Shown: piece after piece, positions 48,858-58,751 of the stretch
Layout of the letters: the number at the start of each line of letters is the position of its first letter
Numbering within the stretch: position 1 is the first letter of the stretch
Assembly (NCBI RefSeq): GCF_002135345.1
Contig: NZ_NEGI01000005.1
Span: 62,001-126,000, forward strand
From: Acinetobacter sp. ANC 4648
GTDB taxonomy: Bacteria > Pseudomonadota > Gammaproteobacteria > Pseudomonadales > Moraxellaceae
Direction: 5' to 3'
DNA: 64,000 nucleotides
Translations under genes and position numbers: made by a program
The notes under the pieces: model-generated
Told to the model about the DNA's origin: nothing
Seen by the model: the letters and a program-made list of their open reading frames with translations, nothing else
The model's database searches: none

Positions 48858-50315
48858 ATGTCAAAAATAGAATTAAAATTTCAAATTCCTGAAGATCAAA
48901 TCGAATTACTGACTACAGCATTACAAAGAAAAAATGCTCAAAAAATACTGCTACACACAAAACATTATGATAGCGATGATTTTAAATTATTTCAGCGCGC
49001 CATTGTTTTAAAACAACGGCTTCAAAATCAAAATTGGCTGCAAAGCCTACAAAATCAGAATAAACATTCCGAGTTCAATACCCATTCGGAGCAACAAGAT
49101 AATCCAACGTTAAATATGCAAGTTTATAAACACGATAAACATATAGATAAAAATATAAAAAAATTACTTAATTCACTGCAAAATGACTTAAAACTTCAAT
49201 TTGAGATACAGACACAACGATGGGTCAGCATCTTTAACTTTCAAAATAGTAAAATTCAAGTCTGCTTAGATTGGGGCAAAATTTTATATAAATCTCAATT
49301 TAAAGCAATTTTTGAAATAAAATTTAAGCTCCAACAAGGTACGGTTCAAGACTTCATTTCTTTCATTTTGCCACGGATCAAACGTTATCATTTATGCGTA
49401 GATGCACAGTGCAAAACACAACAAGGATACTTACTCGCGCAAGGTGTAACTGAATATCCAATACAAAAGCAGTCTCCATTAATATTAAATCAAAACGATT
49501 CAAAAGCAGTTACTTTCAAGAAGATTATCCAGAATTGTTTAGACCATCTTTTACCCAATAGTACAGCAATTGCATCAGGGCACTTTAATAGTCAACATGT
49601 GCACCAAGCTCGTGTCGCTATCCGACGTTTACGCAGTGCATTCAGTATTTTCAGTGCTTGGTCTGAACACATCGATCCCTCTTGGGTAAAACAATTGGCT
49701 ATTTTTTTTAGACAATTAGGTGCTACACGTGATTTGGATATTCTTTCAGAACAAATATTGCCAAAAATTTTAGCGGCAGGTGCACCTGAATTTAAGCAAC
49801 CGCAATCTAGATTGGAAAATCCAGTGGCTCTGGATCAAAGTTTTCAGTCATTGGACTTTAGCAACCTGATTCTCTCTTTATTCCAATTTATACATCAGCC
49901 GACTATAAAGACATCACAAAAAAATATTCAAAAAGCATGTATTAAAAAGTTAAATCAACTGCATCGACACATTCAAATAGATGCACAAAAATTTTTAGAG
50001 TCCGATATCGATGCACGGCATCGTACGCGAAAACGCCTTAAACGCCTGTACTATGGTATTGATTTCATTGCCTCATTGTATAAAAGTACCGAGGTTAAAT
50101 GCTATCTCAAAATTTTAAAGCCTACACAAGACGTGCTTGGGCAATATAATGATTTGATTGTTGCAGAATCAATTTTAAAAAATCGTGTTCATTCTGATCC
50201 CAAAATTTGGTTTGCATTGGGATGGCTTGCAGCAAATCAGCAGCAACTCTTGCAACAATCTGCACATGATCTACAAGCTTTTACAAAAGCACCCCCCTTT
50301 TGGATTCAGCATTAA
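48858..50315 (+). CDS. CYTH-CHAD protein 2 (CYTH degenerate, CHAD intact)
   Basis: 485 residues, a paralogue of the preceding gene. In the CYTH half, K3 replaces the first Glu of ExExK, Q65 replaces the Lys of TLK, K141 replaces the Glu of the LDIGE block, and K155 and K157 replace the acidic residues of the C-terminal strand, so metal-dependent triphosphatase activity is unlikely. The CHAD half keeps VHQARVAIRRLRS (H249, R252, R256, R257, R259), ATRDLDIL and HRTRKRLKRLYYG, so polyphosphate binding is likely. It has its own AGGA site 173 bases after the first gene. Cytosolic. Confidence 0.86.
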   Translation: MSKIELKFQIPEDQIELLTTALQRKNAQKILLHTKHYDSDDFKLFQRAIVLKQRLQNQNWLQSLQNQNKHSEFNTHSEQQDNPTLNMQVYKHDKHIDKNIKKLLNSLQNDLKLQFEIQTQRWVSIFNFQNSKIQVCLDWGKILYKSQFKAIFEIKFKLQQGTVQDFISFILPRIKRYHLCVDAQCKTQQGYLLAQGVTEYPIQKQSPLILNQNDSKAVTFKKIIQNCLDHLLPNSTAIASGHFNSQHVHQARVAIRRLRSAFSIFSAWSEHIDPSWVKQLAIFFRQLGATRDLDILSEQILPKILAAGAPEFKQPQSRLENPVALDQSFQSLDFSNLILSLFQFIHQPTIKTSQKNIQKACIKKLNQLHRHIQIDAQKFLESDIDARHRTRKRLKRLYYGIDFIASLYKSTEVKCYLKILKPTQDVLGQYNDLIVAESILKNRVHSDPKIWFALGWLAANQQQLLQQSAHDLQAFTKAPPFWIQH

Positions 50316-50342
50316 CGCTCTCACACTCAAAATTACGCAATT

Positions 50343-50975
50343 TTAGCGATTCTTTCCATACACTTTCCAAGTGCCGTTATCCGCCAATGCATCACTATAA
50401 CTATCATTACGTTGTTTACGTGGCTTATCACGCGCATCAATCAGTTCAAAATGCTGCTCGGTACTTAAAACAATGCCATTTACATAGAACCGAGTTCGAG
50501 TATATTCGCTTTGTCCATGCTGAAAAACATAAGTCCGCAAATCAATAAACTCACGGTGGGCAACTAATGCAGCCGTATCATCACTCTCTAACCATACTGC
50601 CATTTTTGCAATCTGATCTGGCTCAAACTGACCGCACTTATCCAGTAAACTTGCAATTCCACGGAAGGTTTTAGATTCTTTGGCACGGGTTTTATTAATA
50701 CGAATACGATCAACATGAAAGAAAAATAGCGGTAAATTTAGATGACTCGGTAAATGAATGGCATCTAAAGCCTCATCTTGCATAAAGGGTTGGAATAACT
50801 CTTGTGCCCGCTCAATTAAACTACTCCACTGTTGATGATATTCAGCAACTTGTTGTGTCGAACCATAATAAATAGGTAAGCCTTCGACATTCTGTAAATC
50901 TACAGCGGGCCAAATATTTTGACGAAGCAAAGCAATATCACTTTTTAAACTTTGAACTGCAATTGCATCTTGCAT
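50343..50975 (-). CDS. Conserved hypothetical protein
   Basis: 210 residues with no signal peptide or membrane segment. It is mixed alpha/beta with blocks such as LPLFFFHVDRIRINKTRAKESKTFRGIASLLDKCGQ and a basic C-terminus. I do not recognise a family. It converges on the second CYTH-CHAD gene with 27 bases between, and diverges from the DUF3144 gene. Codon use looks normal for the window. Confidence 0.65.
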   Translation of the reverse strand: MQDAIAVQSLKSDIALLRQNIWPAVDLQNVEGLPIYYGSTQQVAEYHQQWSSLIERAQELFQPFMQDEALDAIHLPSHLNLPLFFFHVDRIRINKTRAKESKTFRGIASLLDKCGQFEPDQIAKMAVWLESDDTAALVAHREFIDLRTYVFQHGQSEYTRTRFYVNGIVLSTEQHFELIDARDKPRKQRNDSYSDALADNGTWKVYGKNR

Positions 50976-51083
50976 GCTATTTCCATATTTAATTGTACTT
51001 AGGCTATTTTAGATTAAGACAATGGTTCAGTTTCTGCAAGGCTTTGCCTATAATGTAGGGGTATTTTATTAGTGGAAAATGTC

Positions 51084-51485
51084 ATGTCTCAAAAAATTGA
51101 TGCAACTGATGTCACCGAAGAAGAAGCTTTAAATGCTGTTTTTTTTGAGCGTGCCGATGAATTTATTAAACAAGCAAATGATTTTTGTCGCCCACCCAAA
51201 GGTAAAAAAACAGATCCTGCCGAGTTACGTGGGCAAGTGAGTGCTGCAATGTTATTTGGGACAGCTCGCTTCAATACTTGGGTTGCAGCAAATACCTTTC
51301 AAACAGCTGAAGAAATGCGTGAAGCTAAGCAGCAAGTGACATCTTATGTTTTGCAGCAATTCCAAATGATGTTGGAAGATAATTACGACGAATATTGTGA
51401 ACAGTTTGAAAATTATCTACGTTTTCGCAAAAACGAAGATTTTCATGCGCATAAGCATGACAAAAAAGATAGTCACAAGCATTAA
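51084..51485 (+). CDS. DUF3144 domain-containing protein
   Basis: 133 residues starting MSQKIDATDVTEEEAL (ATG at 51084 with a GTGGAA site; a GTG at 51072 is possible). It contains ADEFIKQANDFCRPPKGKKTDPAELRGQVSAAMLFGTARFNTWVAA, the DUF3144 core, then an acidic region and a His/Lys-rich tail (HAHKHDKKDSHKH), which could bind metal. Function unknown. It ends at a strong terminator. Confidence 0.85.
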   Translation: MSQKIDATDVTEEEALNAVFFERADEFIKQANDFCRPPKGKKTDPAELRGQVSAAMLFGTARFNTWVAANTFQTAEEMREAKQQVTSYVLQQFQMMLEDNYDEYCEQFENYLRFRKNEDFHAHKHDKKDSHKH

Positions 51486-51502
51486 TTTGATGTACCAATA
51501 AG

Positions 51503-51526
51503 AAAAGCCCCGTAGGGCTTTTTTTA
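51503..51526 (+). terminator. Terminator of DUF3144 gene
   Basis: AAAAGCCC at 51503-51510 pairs with 51515-51522 around CGTA, followed by a T run. Confidence 0.92.
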
Positions 51527-51559
51527 TTATCAAAAGAGTTTAAAAAACTGCGTAGCGTA

Positions 51560-51614
51560 CATTTATGTCTACTCGCTAACGACTGTAAAAACATAAATGT
51601 GTGGTTTTACAGTC
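51560..51614. repeat. Overlapping alternative inverted repeats
   Basis: ACATTTATGT (51560-51569) is complementary to ACATAAATGT (51591-51600), while GACTGTAAAA (51581-51590) is complementary to TTTTACAGTC (51605-51614). The two stems overlap and exclude each other. They lie 30 bases downstream of the stop of the M16 protease gene as read on the minus strand. Confidence 0.65.
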
Positions 51615-51643
51615 AAATTATTATTCAAATGAATAACATCACT

Positions 51644-54409
51644 CTATGACTTAACTGATTGACCATATTGATCTGCCATAACTTCAACCAATTGATCAAG
51701 CTTAATATATTTTTTAATCACAGCATCTACATCCGCTTTTGTTAATTGTGCAAAATCTTGACTACGTTTTTTCCATGTCGAAAAATCTCGATTGCGCTCT
51801 AACTGAGGAACCAACATTCGATGAATAGCTCGTTCATCTTCTAGTGCCGTGACGCGTTTTTTCATAATATCAGCTTTGGCAGCTTCCAATTCTTGCTCAG
51901 TGACACCATTTTGCAATAAATCCATTAAGACTTTATGTACAGCCTGTGAGACCTGAGTGGATTTTCCCGCAGTATAATTTGCTTCAATACTAATCGCACC
52001 AGATTCACTCCAATCATCTAACTGTACTTGGCTGCCAAATCCATACACTAAAGCATTTTTTTCACGTAGTTCTTGACCTAAACGCGAAGACAGCTGTGAA
52101 TTTCCCAGTATATTATCAAGTACAATTAAAGCGGGTGCATCTGCATGATAAGCACCAACAGGAATGGTCAGTATACTTTGGTAACTTCCAAATTCTCGCT
52201 GTTCAGATAAAGCATGTACTTTTTGGGCTTTATACTGTTCATACTCTGAAGATAATCGTTGGAATTTTTCCTGACCGCTCCACTGAGCAAACTCAGCATT
52301 TAATAATTTTTGCATAGCCTTAGCATCATACTGACCAGTAATGGCAATTTGTGCATGATTCATTGCAAAGAATTTTTTATATAAATCTTTAACTTGTGTA
52401 TTCGTTGCCGCTTGAATTTGCTTCTTCGCCAATTCAGGCTCAAAGTGATAACGCAAATCACCAGGCGAATAAATTTCGATAAGTCGTGCAATGGTCAAAG
52501 CCGCAACTGTTTCTGGTTCAGTATAAGGACGATCCAAACTAGCAAGACTTTGCAACTTAATTAAATCAAACTGTGACTGTTCAAATTTAGGGTTTTTCAT
52601 CACCGCTAAAATATATTTAAAGAATTCATCAAATTTTTCTTTTTTTGCCGAAATTTGAATACTCATACCATTGCCAGCGGCTGATGCTATTGCCATACCA
52701 CCTGACTCAATCGATTTATCTGCAATGTCTTGCAAACTATATTGATCAGATGCACGTAATAACAAATAAGCCGTAAAATCTAAAATCTCAGCTTGATTAA
52801 ATAATGATTCCGCTGTTCCAAAGTCAATATTAATGGTGACATAGGTTTTATCATCACGAGTTGATGTTGGGAACAAGGCATATTGCATGCCATTTTTAAG
52901 TTTCCCTCGTTGTATTTTCTTTTCTGTCTTAGCAATATATTGTTCTGATTTTTTCAGATATTCAGCAACCTCTATTTTATAAACGCTGGCATCCTTTAAA
53001 GGTTCAGATTTCGGTATTTGCTGATCCAAAATTTTTGATTTATCTGAATTTTTCTGTACTAACGCTTTTTTCTGATCTTCTGGTGTCGGTTGAATATCCC
53101 CTGAAATACGATGCTGTGGGATTAAAAAGGCATTTAAAGTAGAATTGGTTTGTGCAACGCTTAAATTTTGAATCGCTTGTTGGTCTTTAAAATACTGCGA
53201 CCAATCACCATGCGAAGACACCACATAATCACTTAACATCGAGCCGACAGAAACAGCATTTGCTAATAATGTTTCCTGACCATTTTTAACTAAATTTTTA
53301 ACGCGTTTAAGTTCAGTTGCATCGAAATTTTGATCTTTTTCGGTATTAGCAATCAGTGCAGTTTCAATTTTTTTTGCATCATGATTCGGAGCATAAATAG
53401 CCCCAAGGAATACGATATTAAAATCTTGATCAAACCATGTCGTTGATTGGACATAATTCGCAATACCTGTTTCAACCATGTCTTGATACAAATGCCCACT
53501 TGGTTGCATGGTATAAAGATAAGGAGCAAGTGCTAAAGCAGGTCGAATTTGTGGATTTTTTCCATTCATATAGATATTAAATTTAGCTAAATCACTGCCT
53601 TTTTTTACCATAAAATTACGGTCTTTAATTTTGGCAGAATCGAGCAATGGAACTTGTGTCTGTGTTGGAATCTGACGTGCAGCAATCGGGCTGAAATTTT
53701 TATCAATTTGTTTGAGAACATCAGCTTTATCAAATTTACCTGAAACTACCATCACTGCATTATTGGGTGCATACCATGCACGGTAAAATCGATTTAACTC
53801 ATCCATTTTAATCGATTGTAATTCAGATAAATCTCCAATCGGTAACCGCCCTAAATATTGATTACCATAAGCCGATTTCCACATCTGATCCATCAATACC
53901 GCAAACGGTTGATCCATACGAACTTCACGTTCACGCATCACAATATTAATTTCAGAAGGAACAAATTTTTCTTGTAGTACTAATTTATCCATACGCTCTG
54001 CTTCAAGATAAATCACTTCATTCAAAGCATTCTTTTCAGGTCGAACAATATTAGTATATTTAGTCGAATAATAATCGGTACTAGCATTAGTCATTAGTGT
54101 ATATTGATCTAAACGACGCTGAAACTCATCACCTTTTACATTCTGTGTGCCTTTAAAAGCCAAATGCTCGAGTAAATGTGCCAATCCACCCTTTCCTTGT
54201 GGATCGTTCAATGAACCAGTTAAATAGACTGTATTCACAAAAACTTTGCTCTCTTTATCATTCGGAGCAAGTAATATTCTAAAACCATTCTCCAATCTAT
54301 ATTCTTCAATATTCTGTTCAGATTTCACCAAAATAGTGTGCGCCATTGATGAAGCACTAATACCTATTAAGCACACCGAAAGCGTAAGCTTTTTCAACCG
54401 CATCAACAT
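51644..54409 (-). CDS. M16 family (insulinase-like/PqqL-type) periplasmic zinc peptidase
   Basis: 921 residues with a signal peptide (cleavage near SSMA/HTI). The N-terminal peptidase half carries the inverted zinc motif HLLEH (H78, E81, H82) in GGLAHLLEHLAFKGT, with a downstream Glu in EAERMDKL. Two M16-type halves each with an inactive partner domain follow, and the protein is full length. Such enzymes degrade short peptides in the periplasm; PqqL of E. coli is related. The ribosome site GGAAA precedes the ATG at 54407-54409; an ATG six bases downstream is an alternative. Confidence 0.9.
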   Translation of the reverse strand: MLMRLKKLTLSVCLIGISASSMAHTILVKSEQNIEEYRLENGFRILLAPNDKESKVFVNTVYLTGSLNDPQGKGGLAHLLEHLAFKGTQNVKGDEFQRRLDQYTLMTNASTDYYSTKYTNIVRPEKNALNEVIYLEAERMDKLVLQEKFVPSEINIVMREREVRMDQPFAVLMDQMWKSAYGNQYLGRLPIGDLSELQSIKMDELNRFYRAWYAPNNAVMVVSGKFDKADVLKQIDKNFSPIAARQIPTQTQVPLLDSAKIKDRNFMVKKGSDLAKFNIYMNGKNPQIRPALALAPYLYTMQPSGHLYQDMVETGIANYVQSTTWFDQDFNIVFLGAIYAPNHDAKKIETALIANTEKDQNFDATELKRVKNLVKNGQETLLANAVSVGSMLSDYVVSSHGDWSQYFKDQQAIQNLSVAQTNSTLNAFLIPQHRISGDIQPTPEDQKKALVQKNSDKSKILDQQIPKSEPLKDASVYKIEVAEYLKKSEQYIAKTEKKIQRGKLKNGMQYALFPTSTRDDKTYVTINIDFGTAESLFNQAEILDFTAYLLLRASDQYSLQDIADKSIESGGMAIASAAGNGMSIQISAKKEKFDEFFKYILAVMKNPKFEQSQFDLIKLQSLASLDRPYTEPETVAALTIARLIEIYSPGDLRYHFEPELAKKQIQAATNTQVKDLYKKFFAMNHAQIAITGQYDAKAMQKLLNAEFAQWSGQEKFQRLSSEYEQYKAQKVHALSEQREFGSYQSILTIPVGAYHADAPALIVLDNILGNSQLSSRLGQELREKNALVYGFGSQVQLDDWSESGAISIEANYTAGKSTQVSQAVHKVLMDLLQNGVTEQELEAAKADIMKKRVTALEDERAIHRMLVPQLERNRDFSTWKKRSQDFAQLTKADVDAVIKKYIKLDQLVEVMADQYGQSVKS

Positions 54410-54498
54410 AGAGTTTTCCAGAATCTTCTAAGAAATTTTAAATTTTACAAACGGTTCATCTTATGAAAACTGTATATAATTAAATAGTAGAGTTTTGA

Positions 54499-54528
54499 AA
54501 AAAAGCCGTTTATTGCAACGGCTTTTTT
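54499..54528 (-). terminator. Terminator of the PhzF-like gene
   Basis: AAAAAAGCCGTT at 54499-54510 pairs perfectly with 54517-54528. On the minus strand it follows the phzF-like stop by about 48 bases. Confidence 0.9.
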
Positions 54529-54575
54529 ATCATTTCACAATAAAGAGGATTTAAGTGACAATCTAAATTAAAGCA

Positions 54576-55406
54576 TCAAAGCTTAATTTCTGCTTGCATA
54601 TATAACTGTGCATAACCTGAAATTTCAATACGATCTGTAGATTGAATTTCACAAAACAACTCGCCACCTCGTGCAGAAGCCTGATATGCAAGTAACTTAT
54701 GTTTCCCTAATTTTTCAGCCCAGAGCGGTGCTAAGCCCGTATGCATAGAGCCCGTCACAGGATCTTCATTAATTCCCTTCTGTGGTGCAAAGTACCGCGC
54801 GACATAGTCATAATTTTCAGAATGAGCTGTAATTACAAGATCTAAATTTTTATATTCAGCCGTAATCGCTGTACTCACGCCATGTGCATCAGCAATCGCT
54901 TTTATATTGACAAGATTCGGTTGTGCCGTGATCACATCTTGTTCGGATTCACATATTAAAATAAAGGCTTGTTGATTTACATAAACAGCTTTAATCGGTT
55001 TATCAATGACCTCATTTAATAGTTCTGGATATTCCAACACTTGAGATGCCCGACGAATTGGAAAATTCATTTGAATTTTTCCATCTTCAGCCTGTTGAAT
55101 TATAAAGATACCTAAATTTTTAACATGAAACTGAATTTTCTTTGCTGAGGTATAATCTTTAAATAGAACAAATGCTGATGCTAAAGTTGCATGTCCACAA
55201 AAATCTACTTCAAGCAATGGAGTAAACCAACGGATTTCATAATTTGTAGCATCAATACGTTTTACAAAAGCTGTTTCTGCAAGATTATTTTCTAAGGCAA
55301 TATTTTGCATCAACTCATCATTGAGCCACTCATCCAAAACCAATACTGCAGCTGGATTACCTTTAAATAATACTTGAGTGAAAGCATCAACTTGATACAT
55401 TTTCAT
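54576..55406 (-). CDS. PhzF family isomerase/epimerase-like protein
   Basis: 276 residues with the diaminopimelate-epimerase-like fold. The start MYQVDAFTQVLFKGNPAAVLVL and the block LAETAFV, ITWFT-type RWFTPLLEVDFCGHATLASAFVLF, and EDPVTGSMHTGLAP are the PhzF signature. The proteins catalyse isomerisations in phenazine synthesis or unknown reactions; no phenazine genes are near. Start: MYQVDAF at residue 3 would be the family N-terminus; MKMYQ is used. Confidence 0.9.
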   Translation of the reverse strand: MKMYQVDAFTQVLFKGNPAAVLVLDEWLNDELMQNIALENNLAETAFVKRIDATNYEIRWFTPLLEVDFCGHATLASAFVLFKDYTSAKKIQFHVKNLGIFIIQQAEDGKIQMNFPIRRASQVLEYPELLNEVIDKPIKAVYVNQQAFILICESEQDVITAQPNLVNIKAIADAHGVSTAITAEYKNLDLVITAHSENYDYVARYFAPQKGINEDPVTGSMHTGLAPLWAEKLGKHKLLAYQASARGGELFCEIQSTDRIEISGYAQLYMQAEIKL

Positions 55407-55493
55407 GATGAATATTCCTTAATTTTTAAGCATTTTATCGCATCATCAAAATGAATACAGATACAATCAATTTAAAAAAATAGGTACAGCTCA

Positions 55494-55524
55494 TAAAAAA
55501 GGCATCTCCGAAGAAAATGCCTTT
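55494..55524 (-). terminator. Terminator of the cystine transporter gene
   Basis: AAAGGCAT at 55498-55505 pairs with ATGCCTTT at 55517-55524. On the minus strand it ends with a T-rich run. Confidence 0.82.
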
Positions 55525-55546
55525 GAGGATAGTATTGTATTAATAC

Positions 55547-56938
55547 TTAGCTATGCTTTAAGTCTTCAAAATCATCCGATTGCATAATCGCTTGGTCTGT
55601 TTGCCCCATCAACTGACTCGTGACCATACCCGCAGCCATTGAGCCATCCACATTTAAAGCCGTACGCCCCATATCAATTAATGGTTCAATTGAAATTAGC
55701 AAAGCGACTAAAGTCACTGGTAAGCCCATTATCGGAAGTACAATCAATGCAGCAAAAGTTGCACCACCACCTACACCTGCGACACCAATTGAACTCAACG
55801 TGACCACACACACCAATGTTAATATCCAGATTGGATCTAGTGGATTAATACCCACTGTAGGCGCAACCATTACCGCCAACATAGCGGGATATAAACCAGC
55901 ACAACCATTTTGCCCAATGGTCGTCCCAAATGAAGCTGAAAAACTAGCAATCGATTCCGGAATCCCTAAGCGACGAGTCTGTGCTTCGATACTCAATGGA
56001 ATGCTTGCGGCACTAGAGCGGCTGGTAAATGCAAAAGCCAGTACCGGTAGTACCTTTTTAAAGAAGCGAATTGGATTCACACCTGTTAACATCAATACCA
56101 AGGCATGTACAACAAACATAATCGCTATACCCAGGTAGGACGCAATTAGGAAGCCGCCTAAATTCGCAATATCTGCAGCTTTTGAACTCGCAACGACTTT
56201 CGTAATTAAGGCAAATACACCATAAGGTGTAAGTGTCATTACCAAACGAACCAGTTTCATCACCCATGCTTGTAAGGTATCTACTGCTGCAACGATTCGA
56301 TGTCCTTTCTCAGCATTGTCTTTAATTAAGTTAATGCCCGCAATACCCAAGAAAGTTGCAAATATCACCACACTAATAATAGAGGTTGGATGCGCCCCAG
56401 TCAGTTCAGCAAATGGATTACTTGGAATAAATGATAAAACCAAATCAGGTACACTTAAATCAGTGACTTTCCCCATATAATCCGTTTGAATTGCATCTAA
56501 ACGTGCAGTTTCTTGTGTTCCTTGAACTAAACCTGCGGCAGTTAATCCAAATAAATTGGTAACAAACACCCCGACCAAAGCGGCAATAAAAGTGGTAATG
56601 AGTAACGTCCCAATACTAAAAAAACTAATTTTGCCTAAAGATGAAGCATTATGGAGTTTAATCACGGCACTTAAAATTGAAACAAAAACCAATGGCATCA
56701 CCACCATTTGTAAAAGTTTCACATAACCATTCCCAACCACATTAAACCATTGAATCGACTCATCTAAAACTGCGGTATTTGATCCATAAATCAGATGTAA
56801 GCCCAAACCAAAAATCACGCCTAAACTCAAACCAGCAAATACTTTTTTCGCAAGACTCCAATCTGTCTTACGCGTTTGCATGAGCAATACGATTAAGGCT
56901 ATGAATATCACGATATTCAGGATTAATGGGTAGTTCAT
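55547..56938 (-). CDS. tcyP: L-cystine transporter (DAACS family, TcyP/YdjN-like)
   Basis: 463-residue inner membrane symporter with about eight transmembrane helices and two re-entrant loops. [15 protein letters not shown] is the first hairpin signature, followed by [20 protein letters not shown] and [21 protein letters not shown], which together fit the TcyP/YdjN cystine branch of the dicarboxylate/amino acid:cation symporters. It would feed cysteine pools alongside the sulfate importer at 25-30 kb. It is monocistronic. Confidence 0.9.
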   Translation of the reverse strand: MNYPLILNIVIFIALIVLLMQTRKTDWSLAKKVFAGLSLGVIFGLGLHLIYGSNTAVLDESIQWFNVVGNGYVKLLQMVVMPLVFVSILSAVIKLHNASSLGKISFFSIGTLLITTFIAALVGVFVTNLFGLTAAGLVQGTQETARLDAIQTDYMGKVTDLSVPDLVLSFIPSNPFAELTGAHPTSIISVVIFATFLGIAGINLIKDNAEKGHRIVAAVDTLQAWVMKLVRLVMTLTPYGVFALITKVVASSKAADIANLGGFLIASYLGIAIMFVVHALVLMLTGVNPIRFFKKVLPVLAFAFTSRSSAASIPLSIEAQTRRLGIPESIASFSASFGTTIGQNGCAGLYPAMLAVMVAPTVGINPLDPIWILTLVCVVTLSSIGVAGVGGGATFAALIVLPIMGLPVTLVALLISIEPLIDMGRTALNVDGSMAAGMVTSQLMGQTDQAIMQSDDFEDLKHS

Positions 56939-57389
56939 TGGTATTCCATAAGTTCAGTTATACAAATTATAAGGCAATCTCGATAAGCTAAACAGTCTTT
57001 ATCATTTTTGTAGATATTGTTGCTCATTTTTCAACACCTTGTATCTACTTAAAAAACAAAGTTATATCTGCTTAATATATAAATCAGCTAAACTTTTTCT
57101 TAAAAATGCTAAAGCATCTGACTGGCTGATTGTTGCAGAGATTCAAATCAATACAGAATAATTAATCTATTCGATAGATAAAACTAACTTTTATTCAGCG
57201 ATACTGAGCTTTATTGTTCTGTAGAAAAATGCAATCAGATGGATACAGCACAAATACTATAATTATAGACTTCCATAAATAATCTAATATAAATGATGAA
57301 ATACGCTATATTTCAAGTTAACAATATCTAAAGTCTAAGCTGATTTACCTTGTTTTATTGAATGACTAGAATTATCGTTTATTTAATAT
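56939..57389. other. Intergenic region, cystine transporter to MFS gene
   Basis: About 450 AT-rich bases between divergent starts. I find no ORF with a ribosome site and no RNA structure. It must hold promoters for both genes. The operator-like dyad at 57390-57405 lies at its right end. Confidence 0.55.
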
Positions 57390-57405
57390 TTGACCAAATA
57401 GTCAA
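57390..57405. promoter_or_regulatory. Operator-like palindrome upstream of MFS gene
   Basis: TTGAC-CAAATA-GTCAA at 57390-57405 is a perfect 5-bp dyad around six bases, 17 bases before the MFS start codon. TetR-type regulators often bind such TTGAC/GTCAA dyads, but no regulator gene is adjacent. Chance occurrence cannot be excluded. Confidence 0.45.
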
Positions 57406-57422
57406 TGATATAAAGGGACAGG

Positions 57423-58604
57423 ATGTTCTCGAATAAAGTAAAACTGAGTCTTTTTTTGTGCTTAAGTATGTGCTTAGGCATCGGCTTATTACGCTTTTCC
57501 TATACAGCTTTACTTCCATCAACACGTGAAGCATTTGGATGGTCAGCTAGTTTTGCCAGTATTTTAGGTAGCGCAAATTTATTGGGTTATTTAATTGGTG
57601 CTTTTTGGGCAATGCGTCTACCACAAAATAAAAGCATGCCCATTTATATTCAAGCGGCTGCAGTTGCGGGAACTATTAGTTTACTGAGTTGTGCTTTCGC
57701 AACTTTTCCTGAAATTTGGTATATCTTTTGGCGGATTATTTCTGGCATTAGTGGCGGTTTACTCATGATTTTAGCACCGAGCATTGTCGCGCAATGTTGC
57801 GAGTTAAAAGATCGTTTCACCATTAATTTTATTGGCTTTAGTGGCATTGGCATTGGGGTATTACTGGCTACCCTTTTTCTGCCGTATTTAGATCAAATCT
57901 CCACACAAACTGCTTGGATGATTCTATTCGGATTCGCGCTCAGCATTAGTGTTATTGTAAGTCTGTTACTGCAACAATTTAAACAACAGCTCACTCACTC
58001 GACTCGTCAAAATATTCAAGAAACACCACTGACAGGTTTATATTTTAGTTTATTAATTGTCTATGCCTGTAGTGCATTTGCTTATGTACCGCACTCACTT
58101 TTCTGGATTGATTATTTAACCAATACACTACATCTCAACTTATTTTGGATGAATGCGAATTGGATGCTCTATGGATTAGGCAGTGCTTTAGGTGCATTTA
58201 CAGCATATTTACTTGCTAAAAAATTTGGAAATTTCATTGCACTCAAAATTCTATACAGTATTTATGTGCTTGCAATCTTTATTGCCATTGTTAGCAATAC
58301 ATTTATTTTAACGCTGACCTCCTCATTTTTTACTGGAATGTTAAATCCAGCTGTGGTCTTCCTAACCTCTTATACGATTTTACAGCTATATGGAACAGCC
58401 TATAAAAAACTCTGGAGTATCGCCACACTAAGTTTTGCAATGACACAATTAGTTGGGGGGCTAACTTTTAGTATGCTACAAAATTTTGGCATATCCTATC
58501 ATCAACAGTTTTTACTGGCTTCATTGGTATTATTATTGGGAACATTGCAGTTGGTTTGGTATACATCGAAGGTTCAGAAAAAAACTACTCCTCATAAAGA
58601 GTAA
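57423..58604 (+). CDS. YbfB/YjiJ family MFS transporter
   Basis: 393-residue inner membrane carrier with 12 transmembrane helices. The opening GIGLLRFSYTALLPSTREAFGWSASFASILGSANLLGYLIGA is characteristic of the YbfB/YjiJ branch of the major facilitator superfamily, with RxSGISGGLLMIL in the motif-C region. The substrate is unknown. A GGGACAGG ribosome site precedes the ATG. Confidence 0.9.
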   Translation: MFSNKVKLSLFLCLSMCLGIGLLRFSYTALLPSTREAFGWSASFASILGSANLLGYLIGAFWAMRLPQNKSMPIYIQAAAVAGTISLLSCAFATFPEIWYIFWRIISGISGGLLMILAPSIVAQCCELKDRFTINFIGFSGIGIGVLLATLFLPYLDQISTQTAWMILFGFALSISVIVSLLLQQFKQQLTHSTRQNIQETPLTGLYFSLLIVYACSAFAYVPHSLFWIDYLTNTLHLNLFWMNANWMLYGLGSALGAFTAYLLAKKFGNFIALKILYSIYVLAIFIAIVSNTFILTLTSSFFTGMLNPAVVFLTSYTILQLYGTAYKKLWSIATLSFAMTQLVGGLTFSMLQNFGISYHQQFLLASLVLLLGTLQLVWYTSKVQKKTTPHKE

Positions 58605-58751
58605 ATTGAAGCGTTTTTTGATTCTTTTTTAAAGTTTCATCCCATTGTTAACTCACTCATATATTAAGTTCATATTGAAGTGTCATTAGTCATTCTACTG
58701 CGCCAATAAAATCTGATAAAATTAATACTTAATTTTTACTTAAAAGTCGTC

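Noticed and set aside
50300-50548. Plus-strand 82-codon ORF
   Set aside because: Antisense to the 3' part of the hypothetical gene at 50343-50975 and overlaps the end of the CYTH-CHAD gene.
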